Shown here: positions 22,582 through 36,259 of the stretch, piece after piece
Position numbering within the stretch: position 1 is the stretch's first letter
How the letters are laid out: every line of letters begins with the position of its first letter
From: Cryptomeria japonica
Lineage: Eukaryota > Streptophyta > Pinopsida > Cupressales > Cupressaceae
Reading direction: 5' to 3'
NCBI RefSeq assembly: GCF_030272615.1
Contig: NC_081415.1
Span: 269,216,425 to 269,280,424, forward strand
DNA length: 64,000 nt
The notes under the pieces: generated by a model
The model's input: the letters and a program-made list of their open reading frames with translations, nothing else
Told to the model about the DNA's origin: nothing
Databases searched by the model: none
Translations under genes and position numbers: made by a program

Positions 22582-23871
22582 GTTATCTATGCCTTGACTA
22601 GTTTGGATTCTCCATTATATGGCCCAATCTACGACTACCTCAAACACAATATCTTACCAATTGACCAATCCCGTAACCAAAAACATAACTTTATCCGACA
22701 AGCTGCCCGTTACACCCTTACCGCCGATACTTTGTATCGTCGAGGTCTCGATGGTACTCTTCTTCGTTGCCTTGATCGTAATGATTCCGATTCTTCTTTA
22801 CACAAACTTCATGAAGGTATTTGTGGCACACATTCAAGTGGTACTACTCTTGCTAAAAAGCTTCTATGAATGGAATACCACTGGCCTACAATGGAGAAAG
22901 ACTCATATCATTTCACCAAGAAATGTCCAAAATGCCAGATCCATGGCAATCTGATACATGCACCGACACAGGAACTGCAGCCATTTACGACATCCTGGCC
23001 CTTTTGTCAATGGGGACTAGATTTAGTTGGCAAAATTCATCCTTCATCTTCAAATGGACACAAGTTCATTATAACTGCAACAGAATACTTTACCAAATGG
23101 CTCGAAGCAGTTCCCATGACCACAGTGACTGGGAAACATATTGCCTCTTTTATCCTAAATTATCTAATCTGTAGATATAGTATTCCAAGTTCAATCGTCA
23201 CAGATAATGGACGACCTTTCAAAAACCAAGATGTACAGGAACTATGTGAAAAGTTCAAAATCCAACATCAGTTTTCTACGCCATATTACCCACAGGGCAA
23301 TGTTCAAGCAGAAGCATCTAACAAGACAATCTTGAAAATCCTCAAGAAAACAGTGAACGATGCAGGCAAAGATTGGCACGTACAACTCAATCCAGCACTT
23401 TGGGCATACAGAACTAGCATCCGCACACCTATAGGAGCAACACCATACTCATTGGTATATGGATCAGAAGCCATTTTACCCCTGGAGGTAGAAATTCCAT
23501 CTCTCAGAGTCTCTTTGAAAGGTTTAATCCCAGATGAAGAGTATCGAGTTAATTGACTGTAAGAACTTGAACTATTAGATGAAAGATGCTAGCATGCTTA
23601 TACTCATCTCAAAGCATATCAGCAACGCATGTGCAGGAGCTACAATCACAGGGTCATTCCCAGGCACTTCAAAGTTGGTGACCTAGTCCTCAAAGAAAAT
23701 CCACGAAATCAGCAAGATCGAGAAAAGAAAGGGAAATTTGAACCTAACTGGTTGGGCCCCTATGTTATCATATCAGTCTATGGATCAGGTGCCTATCAGC
23801 TAACAACTTCAGACGGAGATGTGCTCGACGACCCAACTAACAGTATTCATCTGAAGAAGTACAATACTTAA
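22582..23871 (+). pseudogene. pol: Integrase
   Basis: The N-terminal zinc-binding region is visible as LHEGICGTHSSG and KKCPKCQIHG, split by TGA at 22867. The catalytic core shows WGLDLVGK (D, about 23020), IVTDNGRPF (D, about 23200) and GNVQAEASNKTIL (E, about 23306), spaced as in DDE integrases. TGA at 23554, TAA at 23560 and TAG near 23590 break the linker. The C-terminal part has KFEPNWLGPYVIISVYG, a GPY/F motif, and ends at 23871. No chromodomain is seen. The frame is the same as the protease throughout. Confidence 0.92.
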
Positions 23872-25292
23872 GAAGCCTAATGCACGGAAAAAGCCAAAAA
23901 ATAATCAAAAAAATCAAAAAATCCAGAAAAAGCAAAGTACAATAAAAACAAATGGTGAAAACCTGGTAAACAGGCGCTCTTGTGAAAGAACGGCTCCTCT
24001 ATCTATCCCCATGCCATTTTATCCATCGAACCGTTATCGGCCATCGCCCGAAACTTAGCATATATCCACTCAGGACATACTTAGCGTAGTCACTATCCTG
24101 TTTATCCATATATATCTATCCTCTAAACCGCATTCCACCATGACTTGGAAATCACTGTACATGATCATATCCAAGAGGCACACTCAGCTAGGGGCATTAA
24201 CTTGTTCAAAAACTTGCAAAACATTCAAAACATCAAAACTATTGCAAAACTCCGACGCATGACATCCAACAACCAAGACTACGCTTCATCGCAAACACAA
24301 AACAAACCAATTCACAAAAATACCAAGGATGGATGATTTTCTGAAGTACTAAATGTTGCATTCTTGCATAAAAATCTAGACTATTTTTGCATTTTGAACT
24401 TTTTAAATTATTGGAATTTCTTCCTTTTCTCGCTAAATGCTTCAAAGCTAGAGATCATGAGGAACTTCCAATATTTTCTTAGTCTTCTGTCTGGGAGGCG
24501 ATCACTTGTACTGTGTGAATCCTTGCCTCGAGATGTGATACATCAAATATCACTGAAGGCTTGATTCCACTTCACGCATACAAATGATTTAATCTTGTCT
24601 GTTTACGCAATACGCACTCAGGTCGTCCTAGTTCAATTATACCTTGACGCTTGTGCTATCTTGCAAAATTAAACATCATGTAAATTTTTCTCAGGTCATC
24701 ATGGTTCAATTATACCATTATGCTTGTATAAATTTTCAACATATCCTAAATAAATCAATGCTCAATGATGAAACTCACACAAAAAGCAAATACAATGGTT
24801 GTATCAAGGATGGCAAAATGCAAAATGAGGATGTTCCAAAAACATTAGTTGCATATCATTTTACAATTAGTTGCGTATCATTTTACAATTAGTTGCATAT
24901 CATTTTGCACTTACATGCACATCATAATCATTCATCTTATTTCAAGATACATTTCGTAGCATATCATACATCTCATTATCACGTCATACATTTCACATCA
25001 TTATCAAATCATACAACTAATTTTCAAAATACATCTCACAGCATGTCAAATCATACAAAAAACTCTAAAGCATACATCCTGCATCCTACATCATACACAT
25101 TTACACATTGCCTCATTATACAGTAATGAAATATCCCACATAACATGCATCCATATAAATAGATCGCATGATCAAAGAAAATGGTGCTGTATATATATAT
25201 CTCAAAAATGATCCAAATGTACAAAATGTGTCAAAACACTGTGTCCAGTACAAAGAATACAATGCTCAAAAATACAACAGAGACCATGTCTC
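23872..25292. other. Non-coding stretch between pol and antisense gene
   Basis: No coding motif was recognised on either strand. It contains a 22-bp tandem repeat at 24846-24911 (ttagttgcatatcattttac followed by aa, three units starting at 24846, 24868 and 24890) and a CAT/ATC-rich zone to about 25130. Confidence 0.6.
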
Positions 25293-27361
25293 TCAAGTAT
25301 GACTATCCCCTGACGGAGATGGTCTCGCTCCAGATGTGCCTGCTCCTGGATCTCTAGGAGGGTCCAGTCTCGGTGGCCCTGTGACACCTCGGCTCTCAGA
25401 TCGTGACCCAGTATCTCGAGATCGGCTAGATCTCGACTATGCAAAACTCTGTACTCGGTGATCCCTGGGTACTGCAGCCTCATAGTGCTGCCTATAATAC
25501 TTCACCTCCTGAGCTCTCAGCGCCAGCTCTCTCAGGGTGTCTCTCATCGGACCACCCACCGCTGCTCTCTGCATACTCGGCACCACCTCCTCCGCTCGTC
25601 GCCTCCGCTCTTTCTCGGTATCTCGCTCAGTGGTCAACTGAGAAATCTGTCACTGATAGGTCAAAATCTGTGCCTGCAGCTGCTGAACAGTAATCTGCAA
25701 GGTCCGCATTTGAGCATCCTCCATATGACTTGGGATCCGAACCCGTAGTGGTACTTGTGCTGGAGGAACCCCTCCCACTCGGCCTGTCCTCGGTGCTGGA
25801 GGTGGGAGTACATCCGTCCTCCTCCTCCACGTTGGTCGCATAGCCTCCTCTGTACCACCCACTGCAGCTAACACCTCCCCCATTCTCCCCTCTCCACCGG
25901 CTCCGATAGCCAATCCACCTCTCCCCTATCTATCCTCCCCTGTCGCACTGCTCTACGCACACCTCTATCCCCTCTCCTCCCTCTATCTCCCTGCCTCCCT
26001 CTGGCTCCTCTCCCTTGTCCTCCTCCTCCATCATCCCCATCATCTCCGTCATCATCTCCCTCTCCCTCCTCCTCATCCGAATCAAAGGCTGGCCTCATCT
26101 CCTCAAGATCAGATATCCTGGCCACTGCCCGCGTCGCAAATAATCAAGTAAACTCATCCGTCATGCTCGCATCCTGAATCTCAGGGGCATAATCCCATAT
26201 CTGCCTGGCCAACCCCACAAACTCCTCTACCACCACCGCACTATCAATGGTCGGCCCCCAATCTGCTACATCCTGTCGTTGTCGTGCATATAGGCACGCT
26301 CCCTATGGAATACCCTGCTGGCGCCCGAACTGCCTCAAAACTCGGGTCACCACAAACCTCTCAATCACGAACGGGGTCCTCCCGATTAGGTACCTGGTCA
26401 TGAATACAAAGGGCATCTCCAGCCCATCCTCGACCCACACCTCACATCCTGTGTACGGTCGCCAAGTGACTGTATCTATATCATCCAGTACCCTCCTCTA
26501 GTGCTCTAGTTTGCCTAGCTTGTGCTGAACAACTAGACCCCTGTATCCGTAGGCATATGCTACTCCTATAGGCCTGTCCCTGTCTGCTAGTGGCCTAGCT
26601 GCTGGAATATGCTCCCAGCACCATACCTGTAATAATGTCATGCCAGCTAACAAACTGCCGTAACCAAGGTATACTACCTCATGCAGGCCCCTGTATAAAT
26701 GGGCCAGCATAGCTGACCCCCATGAAAACCTCCGCCCCTGTGTAACCATCTCCTCCAACACCAGCCCCCATCCCACTGAAAATCCCTTTGACCTGCGATC
26801 AGGACAAAAGAATCCACCAATAAATCCTGCTAATACAGATGGCAGTGGCGCATAATCCAAGTCCAAAAACTCTTGCCATGGGATCTCATAGCCGCAAACT
26901 GTATCATCCTGGAATATGCGACGCAGTGCCTTTGTACCACCCTCCTCTGACTGCTCATATGGAAGTAGTGCACCTACCACGGGAATCCGTAGAATCCTGT
27001 AACAGTCCTCTGGGGTGACTGTCATCTCTCCAGTCGCAAAGTGGAAGGTGTTCGTATCGCTATGCCATCTCTCAGCCAATGTTGTCAGTAGCCCCTGGTT
27101 CATAGTGAACCGAGGCACATCTAAGAGGGAGGTCAACCCACATCTCTCAATGATATCGAGATCAGCCTGAGACAATCGCGGTATCAATGTCCATGGTCTG
27201 GGAAATCTCTCTCGTGACTGGACCACACCCAATCGCTCCTGTCAAACAAACAAAACAAATCTAATATCAGTTTCCACATCAAAACAACGATATCAAAATC
27301 AAACTCACATCAATAACATGAAACAAATTTGCTCATCTACATCAAGTTCAAAATCTTATCA

Positions 27362-27540
27362 TTTCATATCAACTTGTAAAACAACTCAAGTTCTCAAAAC
27401 CATATCAAAACTTGTAAAACAACTCAAGTCTCCAAAATCACATAAACTTGTAACACAACTCAAGTTTCCCACCCATATCAGCTTGTAAAACAACTCAAGT
27501 TTCCAACCCATATCAGCTTGTAATACACATCAGGCTTCAC
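27362..27540. repeat. Tandem repeat, about 33-40 bp, five units
   Basis: Units of the form catatcaacttgtaaaacaa followed by ctcaagtttccaaacc. Five copies of varying length are visible. It lies in the acceptor-proximal half of the antisense intron. Confidence 0.8.
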
Positions 27541-27754
27541 ACATCGAACTTGAAATAAAACACGCAAATAACTCATATTTTGATCAAACACATCGCATTG
27601 ATATCTATACATAACTTGAAATATCGCAAATCAAAACAAGTTATATCGACACTCATATTGGACAAATCCATAAAATCATGACAGACAAACACAAAAAATT
27701 TACAAATCGGCTCATCTCGCAAAATTTTTCTAGATGTGCTAAAACAGATTCCCG

Positions 27755-28180
27755 CCGCACGCTAGGCTGTTTTTCCTACGCGCTAATCTATTTACCCTAT
27801 GCGCTAGACTGACTCTACGCGCTAAATCTTTCCCCCCATGTGCCACCTAACCTACCCTATGCGCTAGACCGACTCTACGTGCTAATCTACACCTCCTAGG
27901 CGCTACCCGTTTGACCCTATGCGCTAGGTTAACCCTATGCGCTAAACCCCCTTACCTATGCGAACCCCTGCGACCCCTATGCGCTAGGTTAACCCTACGC
28001 GCTAACCTGTTGACCTAAAGCGCTACTCGACGGTTTCCATGCGCTATTCTACACATATGCGCTAACCTATTTTTGCTATGCGCTATCCTATCTATTTCGG
28101 ACGTGACCCCTAATATTCGACTGGATGCGCTACTTTAAACTTCGTATGCGCTAATCTATGCCCTAGACGCGCTAAACCGT
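27755..28180. repeat. Cluster of about 17 TATGCGCTA-type motifs
   Basis: The word ctatgcgcta or a close variant (ctacgcgcta, aggcgcta, gatgcgcta) recurs about 17 times in 425 bp. Spacing is irregular, mostly 15-25 bp, and the intervening sequence is not conserved. The conserved core is GCGCTA. This is unlike a simple tandem repeat and more like an array of binding sites. It lies in the donor-proximal half of the antisense intron, about 250-650 bp downstream of the antisense TATA box. Confidence 0.85.
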
Positions 28181-28410
28181 TAAACCTGAACTTTGAAAAT
28201 AAAAAAATGACTAAAAATGACAAAATGAAAAGTCAAAAGAGGGTAAAAAATGTTGACTTACTGGTGGTCCACGCGCTGCAGGTCTCCGGTACCTTCGAAC
28301 GTGCTTGAAACGGTGTCTATGATACGGAATAGGCATTTTCTCTGCAGACCAAATTCTCTTTCTCCAAAGTCAACAAAGCACAAATGAATCTAATTCAAGC
28401 CCTTTTCCCC

Positions 28411-28417
28411 TTTTATA
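28411..28417 (-). promoter_or_regulatory. TATA box of the antisense gene
   Basis: On the minus strand the sequence reads tcctataaaaggggaaaagg, with the ATG of exon 1 about 75 bp downstream at 28336. The spacing fits a normal plant core promoter with a leader of about 45-50 nt. It lies inside the element, 370 bp from the 3' LTR. Confidence 0.7.
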
Positions 28418-28771
28418 GGAGGAAAATGAAATTAGGGTTAGCCGAATGGACCTGTAATATGGTCGCGGTCTCCCCTATACCATAACATTTGTAACTTATC
28501 GGGAGATGAATCAATTTGCACACATTTCACATGCACAAAATCATACACATCATACGCAACTCATCAAATTAAATCAAACATTTTCAAAAAAATTGATTCA
28601 TCTCTCGAGAAGGCATCACACATTAAATATCGAATCTAGGGCATCACACATCAAATATCGAATCTGGGGCATGACTTGCAAATCAAAAAACGACACAAAA
28701 AATTGCATTTGATCATAAATCACAAAAACACATCATTTTCTTTGAAATAACATGTGCACACACGTCACTTC

Positions 28772-28785
28772 AAAGAGGGGCAAAA
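28772..28785 (+). other. Polypurine tract
   Basis: aaagaggggcaaaa directly abuts the 3' LTR start at 28786, as expected for the plus-strand primer. Confidence 0.85.
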
Positions 28786-30240
28786 TGTAGACGTATAAAA
28801 ATGACCATATTCCTAAATGAATATTTTATGTTCATTTCTCTATTTAATTAAATCCAATTTAATTAAATTACCCGCATTCCTCTATTTTATTAAGTAAATT
28901 ACTCAATTTATTTAAATAAAATTCACTATACCATTTAATGAATAAATCATTTTTATTCAATTAAATCCCCCCTAGCCACTTTTAATTAAATTCAAATTTA
29001 ATTAAATAGTTATCCTAAATTGAATAAATCTAATTTATTTAATTTCCCCAAATTGCAACCAAATTGAATTAAATTACTTGATTTCAATTAAATCCTATTA
29101 TCCCTCTATCCACTTGCAAAATTCCAAACCCCTTTCTAATCCCTTCTAGAATCTTCTAATCGCTTCTAATTAACCTAACCCCTCCTCTAAACTTTGTCAC
29201 ATCCCTAAGCAAAGGGAAGTCACTTCTCAAAACCTCAAAGTCTTTGATAACCATTAAAGACTTTCAACCTTCAACCACTTAATTCCTCAAAGTCTTTGAT
29301 AACCATTAAAGGCTTCCAACCTTCAACCACTTAATCCCCCAAAGTCTTCAATAACCATTAATGGTTAACTCAAACCCTCTTACATGGTTAATGAATTTGT
29401 TTTAACTCAACCTTCACCCAACCCAAGGGTCTCATCAGGCCTTTAATGCTTTGACCATGATTATCTCTTAATCATTTGCACAAAGGTTTATCCTTGGATT
29501 AACTCTTAATCCATTGGATAAATCTAACTTAAGCTTAACCCTTATCTCTTACATAACCTTAAGGTCTTCTCAAGTATTTAATGCCTCCAACCCCTTCTCT
29601 CAACCCAACCCTATGTTGACAATTGTCACCATTTCATTGGTGCCAATTACAAACATGGATCCCCAACTTTCAAACTCAACCCTTGATTGAATCTTTCAAT
29701 CCTGACCATCCATTGCCCTATTTTTGCTATAAATAGAGCTCTCATTCCTCCATTTTCAACAATCATCCTCCAAGTTTGTAGTATCACACTTATGCTCAAA
29801 TACATTTAAGCTTTCATATATCATTTTATGCTCATCATCTAGCCTCTCTTTAGAATAAAAATTAGTCTAAATATGCATGTTTAGAATACTTTCTTTATCA
29901 TGTTAGGATAGTACTCATACTAATCTCGTCATCTTATCATCTAGTTTATTGCATTTCTAGAATCATACATAGCCTAACATACCTTTCATTATAAAATCTA
30001 TCAAAGCATCCCTCGTTCTTGCATTTGCCATCCCTAAACCATTTTGTTCAGTGATCTGAGAGCAAAAACATTGGTTTGAGGGACATTGTGAGATAGAGAA
30101 CCATGGGACCCACCTTGGAAGCCGAGTAATACTCCGTTACTCCATAGCTTGCACCAAGAAGTCCTCTGTGTGTGTGTGGACTAGTATTTAGCAATTATTT
30201 TCACATATTAAGCTTTATTAGCCCACTTTTCCCGCATACA
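28786..30240 (+). repeat. 3' LTR
   Basis: 1455 bp, starting tgtagacgtataaaaatgac and ending ccgcataca. It has a TATA box at 29728-29734 and the 52-bp repeats. It carries a second copy of tcaaatttaattaaat near 28990 that the 5' LTR lacks. Confidence 0.97.
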
Positions 30241-32265
<2,025 letters not shown>

Positions 32266-32277
32266 AACTTCACCATT

Positions 32278-32668
32278 GTGTCCATTCTCTCCCTCCCTCT
32301 CCATTTCTCTCTCTCAAGTCTATCTCTCTCACACATTCCCTCCATCTACCTCTTAGTTGTCTCTATATCTCCCCCACTCCCTCTCTCTCTCTCTCTGTAT
32401 CTATCTATCTACCACACCCACACATTATTCCTCTCTCTCTCTAACACACACACACACCCTCTTCCTCCCTCCCCCCTCTCTCTCTCTCTCAAGTGTCTTT
32501 TTCCCATTCTGTCCATTCTGTCCCTCCCCCTCCTTTTCTCTTTCTCTCCCAAGTCTCTCCCTCTTTCCTTCTCAAGTCTCTCTCTCTCTTTACCTCTCTC
32601 CTTCCCAATCCCCTTCTCCCCCCCCCCCCCTCTCTCTCTCTCTCTAGTGTCTCTCTCTTCCATTCTCT
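32278..32668. repeat. Polypyrimidine (CT-rich) tract 3
   Basis: CT-rich repeats with short ACAC runs, ending in attctcttctattgttcatt, which begins the AT-rich unit B. It is shorter than tracts 1 and 2. Confidence 0.85.
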
Positions 32669-32669
32669 T

Positions 32670-35600
32670 CTATTGTTCATTTATCATCGATCGTGTACAC
32701 CCTAATTAGTTCTTTACTATACCATTTAGATTTATACTTCCCCATGTGGTATATTTAGTCTATATTGTTTTTGATTAAGGAAAAAACAGGTTTTGAAGGG
32801 GCCCTGAAACCCTTTACAATAGGATCTTAAAAGATAATAGCATTAAGAAACCAAAAGGAACAATCCAATGAAAAGCCAGCAAAAAATCAGATAAAACCGG
32901 CAAAAGCCTCAAAAAACCAGCAAAAACCAGCCAGACCCAAGAGAAGAAACTAATTAATATTTTTCAGGGCATTAGCCAAGGTATTGCTAATCCCATACAG
33001 GTCTTTGATATTTTCCCTAAGATTAGGGATATCCTTAGCAGAAGCAGCGACAACTTTCAATTTACTCTATATTGTTACTAACCAATAAAAATAACAATAG
33101 GTAAGATATAAGACATTTTTCTAAAAATTAAATCAATAAGAATAACAAGAGGTATGGTATAAAGACATGTCTCTCAAAATTAATATTTAATATTGGATAA
33201 TAATTTATTAGGTGAGGTATTAGGCATGTCTTAAAAATATAACAAAAGGTTTTTATGTGAGGAGGTGGTGAAATTTTAATGAGTATTAGAGTTGAAAATT
33301 TTATAGAGGTGATTTTAAAAAAATATAGTAATATAACAAAAAAAGGTATTTTAGAAAACTTGATATATAATTTCTAGTGTTGTGATTATCTTTAATGTAA
33401 TTATATGTTACTATTTATTTTATTAATATCTTTTCAAGATATTTATTTTTTGGAGAGTATCTAAATTTACATTATAAAATGTGCAATGTCAAAAATAAAA
33501 AATATTCTACTAATGCTTTCTTTTATAAAAATAAAAATAAAATAAATAATTTTTAATTTTTAGATTGTTTGATAATTTTTTTTTATGAATAAAATGGATT
33601 AAAAAAAAGAATTAACAACAAAAGGTTCTCTTTATATAGAAAAGAAACAACCATATCTCCACAATTATCTCACACTTTTCCAAAAAATAAAATAAAAAAT
33701 GTTACGTGTATACACTCCATGTGGATTCTTTACTATACTTCATCTTTATAGCAATTGAGGATCTATTCAATCTAGGACAATTTTTTTTATTATAATCACT
33801 AAATGTATTCATTTATTTGATTTATAATAGTCGTGTAAGAATTTGAAATAGAATGTATGAGAAATTGGTAGTGTTCTACAATAGATTGTTGAGAGGATGT
33901 CTAGAAATTCTTTCATCTCCCTCATCATTTTTATTTATTTTTAATTCATTTTTACTAGTTTATTTCAAAATAACTCGATATTACAAGTGGAACTATTAAA
34001 ATTGAACATTCAAATTCTTTGTACAATTAAAATAATTTAGCACATTCATTCATATGTAGTAGTTTATCTCAAAATAACTGGATATTATAAGTACAAATAT
34101 TCATATTGAACATTCTAATTCTTTGTAGAATTAATTTTTTTTAACATAACACCTTACAAAATTGGGTCACAATGTTAAGTTTATAAGGTGTGATAAAATT
34201 CACAATTTTTATGGATGATCTGGAATCATGTTTCTATTCTAGGTTGTGCAATTGAATTTAAAAGGATATTATACTAGAATAAGTAAAATTTATCTATATT
34301 GTAATAAGAGAAAGAATACTTATCTATCCCGATAAGTGAAAAAATCCTTTGATTGGAAAAATCCATTTATTGAAATCTAAGTAAATGTTACTTTAATTGA
34401 TGTATCATTGTCAAATTGGTAAATATTTTAAATGAATATCTATAAGATATTAACTAATTTTGGATACCTTATTTGACTTTAAATTTTCCTATCACAACTT
34501 TTGTGAAACGACCTCTTAAAGACACAATTAATGTTTCAAGCATATTATGGTGAGTGGATATTTTTATTATGTAAATATTTTATATCAATACACATTTCTT
34601 ATTTTCTTTATTGTTTATTTGACTTGATCTTGTTTCGCCCTTCTCTTATCAAATATTTCTATTGCCCATAATTATTATATTCTTTGCATTGATATAAGTT
34701 AGAGCAATTTCCAATTTCTTTGCAAAACATGTAACTTTTTAAAAATATTTAAACTAATATTTATATTTGGAATCATTATTCATCTAGTTTCAAATTTATT
34801 ATTCTCAAAATTTAGAGAGCTAGTTAGTATATAGACTATACTAGTTTCATTTACAAGATCGTGTTGTTTCCATTAGCCATCCAATAGAAGTATTAGCATA
34901 AGATTCATTGTTATTTTTTATCTCAAAATTATCAATTAAAAGCTGATGTGTACCATAATAATGTAAATTCATCAATATAATTCTTAAGAAAATTACCTTC
35001 TATATATGCATAATTTTGATCTTTAGAAGCATGAATTGCATAGATAATTATATTTCCACCTTCCTAGTAAACTTCACCATAACTCCATTAACCATAGAGG
35101 TTTAACAATTATCCATTATTCCCTACAAATATTTGTCTCCTTTACATGCACATCATTTATTTTATAATTTACCATTGCCTTATTTTATAATTTACCATTG
35201 CCACTCAAATTCTCTCATGTATCTTCCTTCCTTCATATCTAATAAAATTCACTCCTCATTTTTTTACTTTGCAATTACATGACTTGAAAGAGCATATATT
35301 TAACAAGGGAAATGATCATTTCTAGATTTGCAATAATGTTTATATCCTTGGTACTTATTGATTGACTTTGGTTACTAAATTGCAACACTTTGGATTACTT
35401 TCTAGATTTGTAATAATGATCTAAATGTTATTCCATTTATAACCAACCACTTCTTTAAAAAAAACATAATATAGTTCTTTTTATTATTCTTATTATTGTG
35501 TCGCATCATTTATGCCTTCAAGCTATATGTATTGCTATTAAATTTGTGAGATTGCATTCTTGTGATCTTGAGTGTGCCTCTTTAGCCAAGTTCACTTATA

Positions 35601-36259
35601 GAGTGAAGCGAATCAGATTTTTATAGTGTTTGTTAGGTTGTTTGATAGTGGCTTAAGCCAGATCCTTTGCTATCTATCCTCACTTTAACACATTATCACA
35701 TTGCTAGTGATAAGATAGGACCTTGTCCCTTGTTTTTTTTATCCATGTAACCTTTCTATTAGTTGGGGAAAAGTAAAATAGTTACCCACAATAAGTATTT
35801 GTATTTCACCTTTTGTCTTGACTTACAAAATGTCTATTTAGATAGGTCTCTTATTACCCCTTGTACTATTACACTAGATCTCTTATTATATTATTATATT
35901 TTTTTATTTTAAATAATAATAATATTTTTTACTTGTAAGATCCATGCCACTATGAATAATGTATATCATTAAATATATTTCTTAAATTAGGAATTATATC
36001 CATCTTCATTAAAATAAAATATGACATGATAAAAACTGAAAAGTAGAAAATAAATATGAAATGAATGACAAAATATTTTTAACAAGATAGAGAACTTCCT
36101 CTTCATATAGTATTTGCAATGTCCTCCTAATTTGATGCATGTTGAACATAAATTGAGTGGTTCTAAGACATGGTGTGGTCTTTTCTTTGCCCGTCTATAA
36201 GCTATTAAAAAAGATGAGGTTTCTAACATTTTGTTTTCATTGAACTCAAACACATAGAA
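32670..36259. repeat. Duplicated AT-rich unit, copy B (uninterrupted)
   Basis: Matches 15288-16636 joined to 30241-32265. The junction at 34319-34323 (cttat followed by ctatccc) is the empty form of the gypsy insertion site. It differs by the small LINE insertion at 32770-33065, loss of the ACATAC repeat and scattered changes. No coding sequence is seen. Confidence 0.85.
32770..33065 (-). mobile_element. 5'-truncated LINE insertion with 11-bp target duplication
   Basis: Copy A lacks this stretch. It is flanked by tctatattgtt at 32759-32769 and 33066-33076. On the minus strand it begins KLKVVAASAKDIPNLRENIK, resembling the C-terminal end of a LINE ORF1, then a Phe/Gly-coding low-complexity part. 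It ends aaacctgttttttccttaat followed by caaaa, a LINE-type 3' end. Confidence 0.85.

Larger units (their letters stand above)
27239..28261 (-). other. Intron of the antisense PMD gene
   Basis: 1023 bp with GT at 28261-28260 and AG at 27240-27239, a T-rich acceptor tract, and in-phase exons on both sides. Because it is antisense to the genomic RNA of the element, splicing would not remove it during retrotransposition. It contains a 37-40-bp tandem repeat and a cluster of GCGC-centred motifs. Confidence 0.7.
25293..28336 (-). pseudogene. Antisense two-exon gene with plant mobile domain (PMD)
   Basis: Exon 1 is 28336-28262: ATG, 25 codons, a very basic peptide MPIPYHRHRFKHVRRYRR and on. It ends in a consensus donor, cca|gtaagt. 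The acceptor gtttgtttgacag|gag lies at 27239. Exon 2 starts at 27238 and the frames join in phase 0. Exon 2 encodes PRLSQADLDIIERCGLTSLL, TMNQGLLTTLAERWHSDTNT, FHFATGEMTVTPEDCYRILR and WRPYTGCEVWVEDGLEMPF, the pattern of the PMD / MAIN-like family. An acidic and Arg/Gly-rich part, a short coiled coil and an Arg/Ser-rich tail ending at 25293 follow. Stops at 26498, 26303 and 26144 and a frameshift near 25900 make this copy defective. It is antisense to pol and would be about 670 aa. Extra ORFs in plant Ty3/gypsy elements are known; the PMD assignment is by motif memory. Confidence 0.8.
16637..30240 (+). mobile_element. Tat-lineage Ty3/gypsy LTR retrotransposon, gag-less, with antisense PMD gene
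   Basis: A 13.6-kb element bounded by LTRs of 1443 and 1455 bp and a 5-bp target duplication. In order: 5' LTR, PBS-like site, a short remnant upstream of protease, protease, G-patch, a long acidic linker, reverse transcriptase, RNase H, a second archaeal-type RNase H, integrase, about 1.3 kb of non-coding DNA, an antisense gene with a plant mobile domain, polypurine tract, 3' LTR. The second RNase H between RT and integrase is the known mark of the Tat lineage. No gag fits into the 240 bp between PBS and protease region. The LTRs differ by only about ten substitutions and four indels by my reading, while pol carries about eleven stops in frame. Confidence 0.95.

Noticed and set aside
27755-28180. 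CRISPR-like array
   Set aside because: The repeated word is only 9-10 bp with irregular spacing, and this is a plant nuclear retrotransposon intron.
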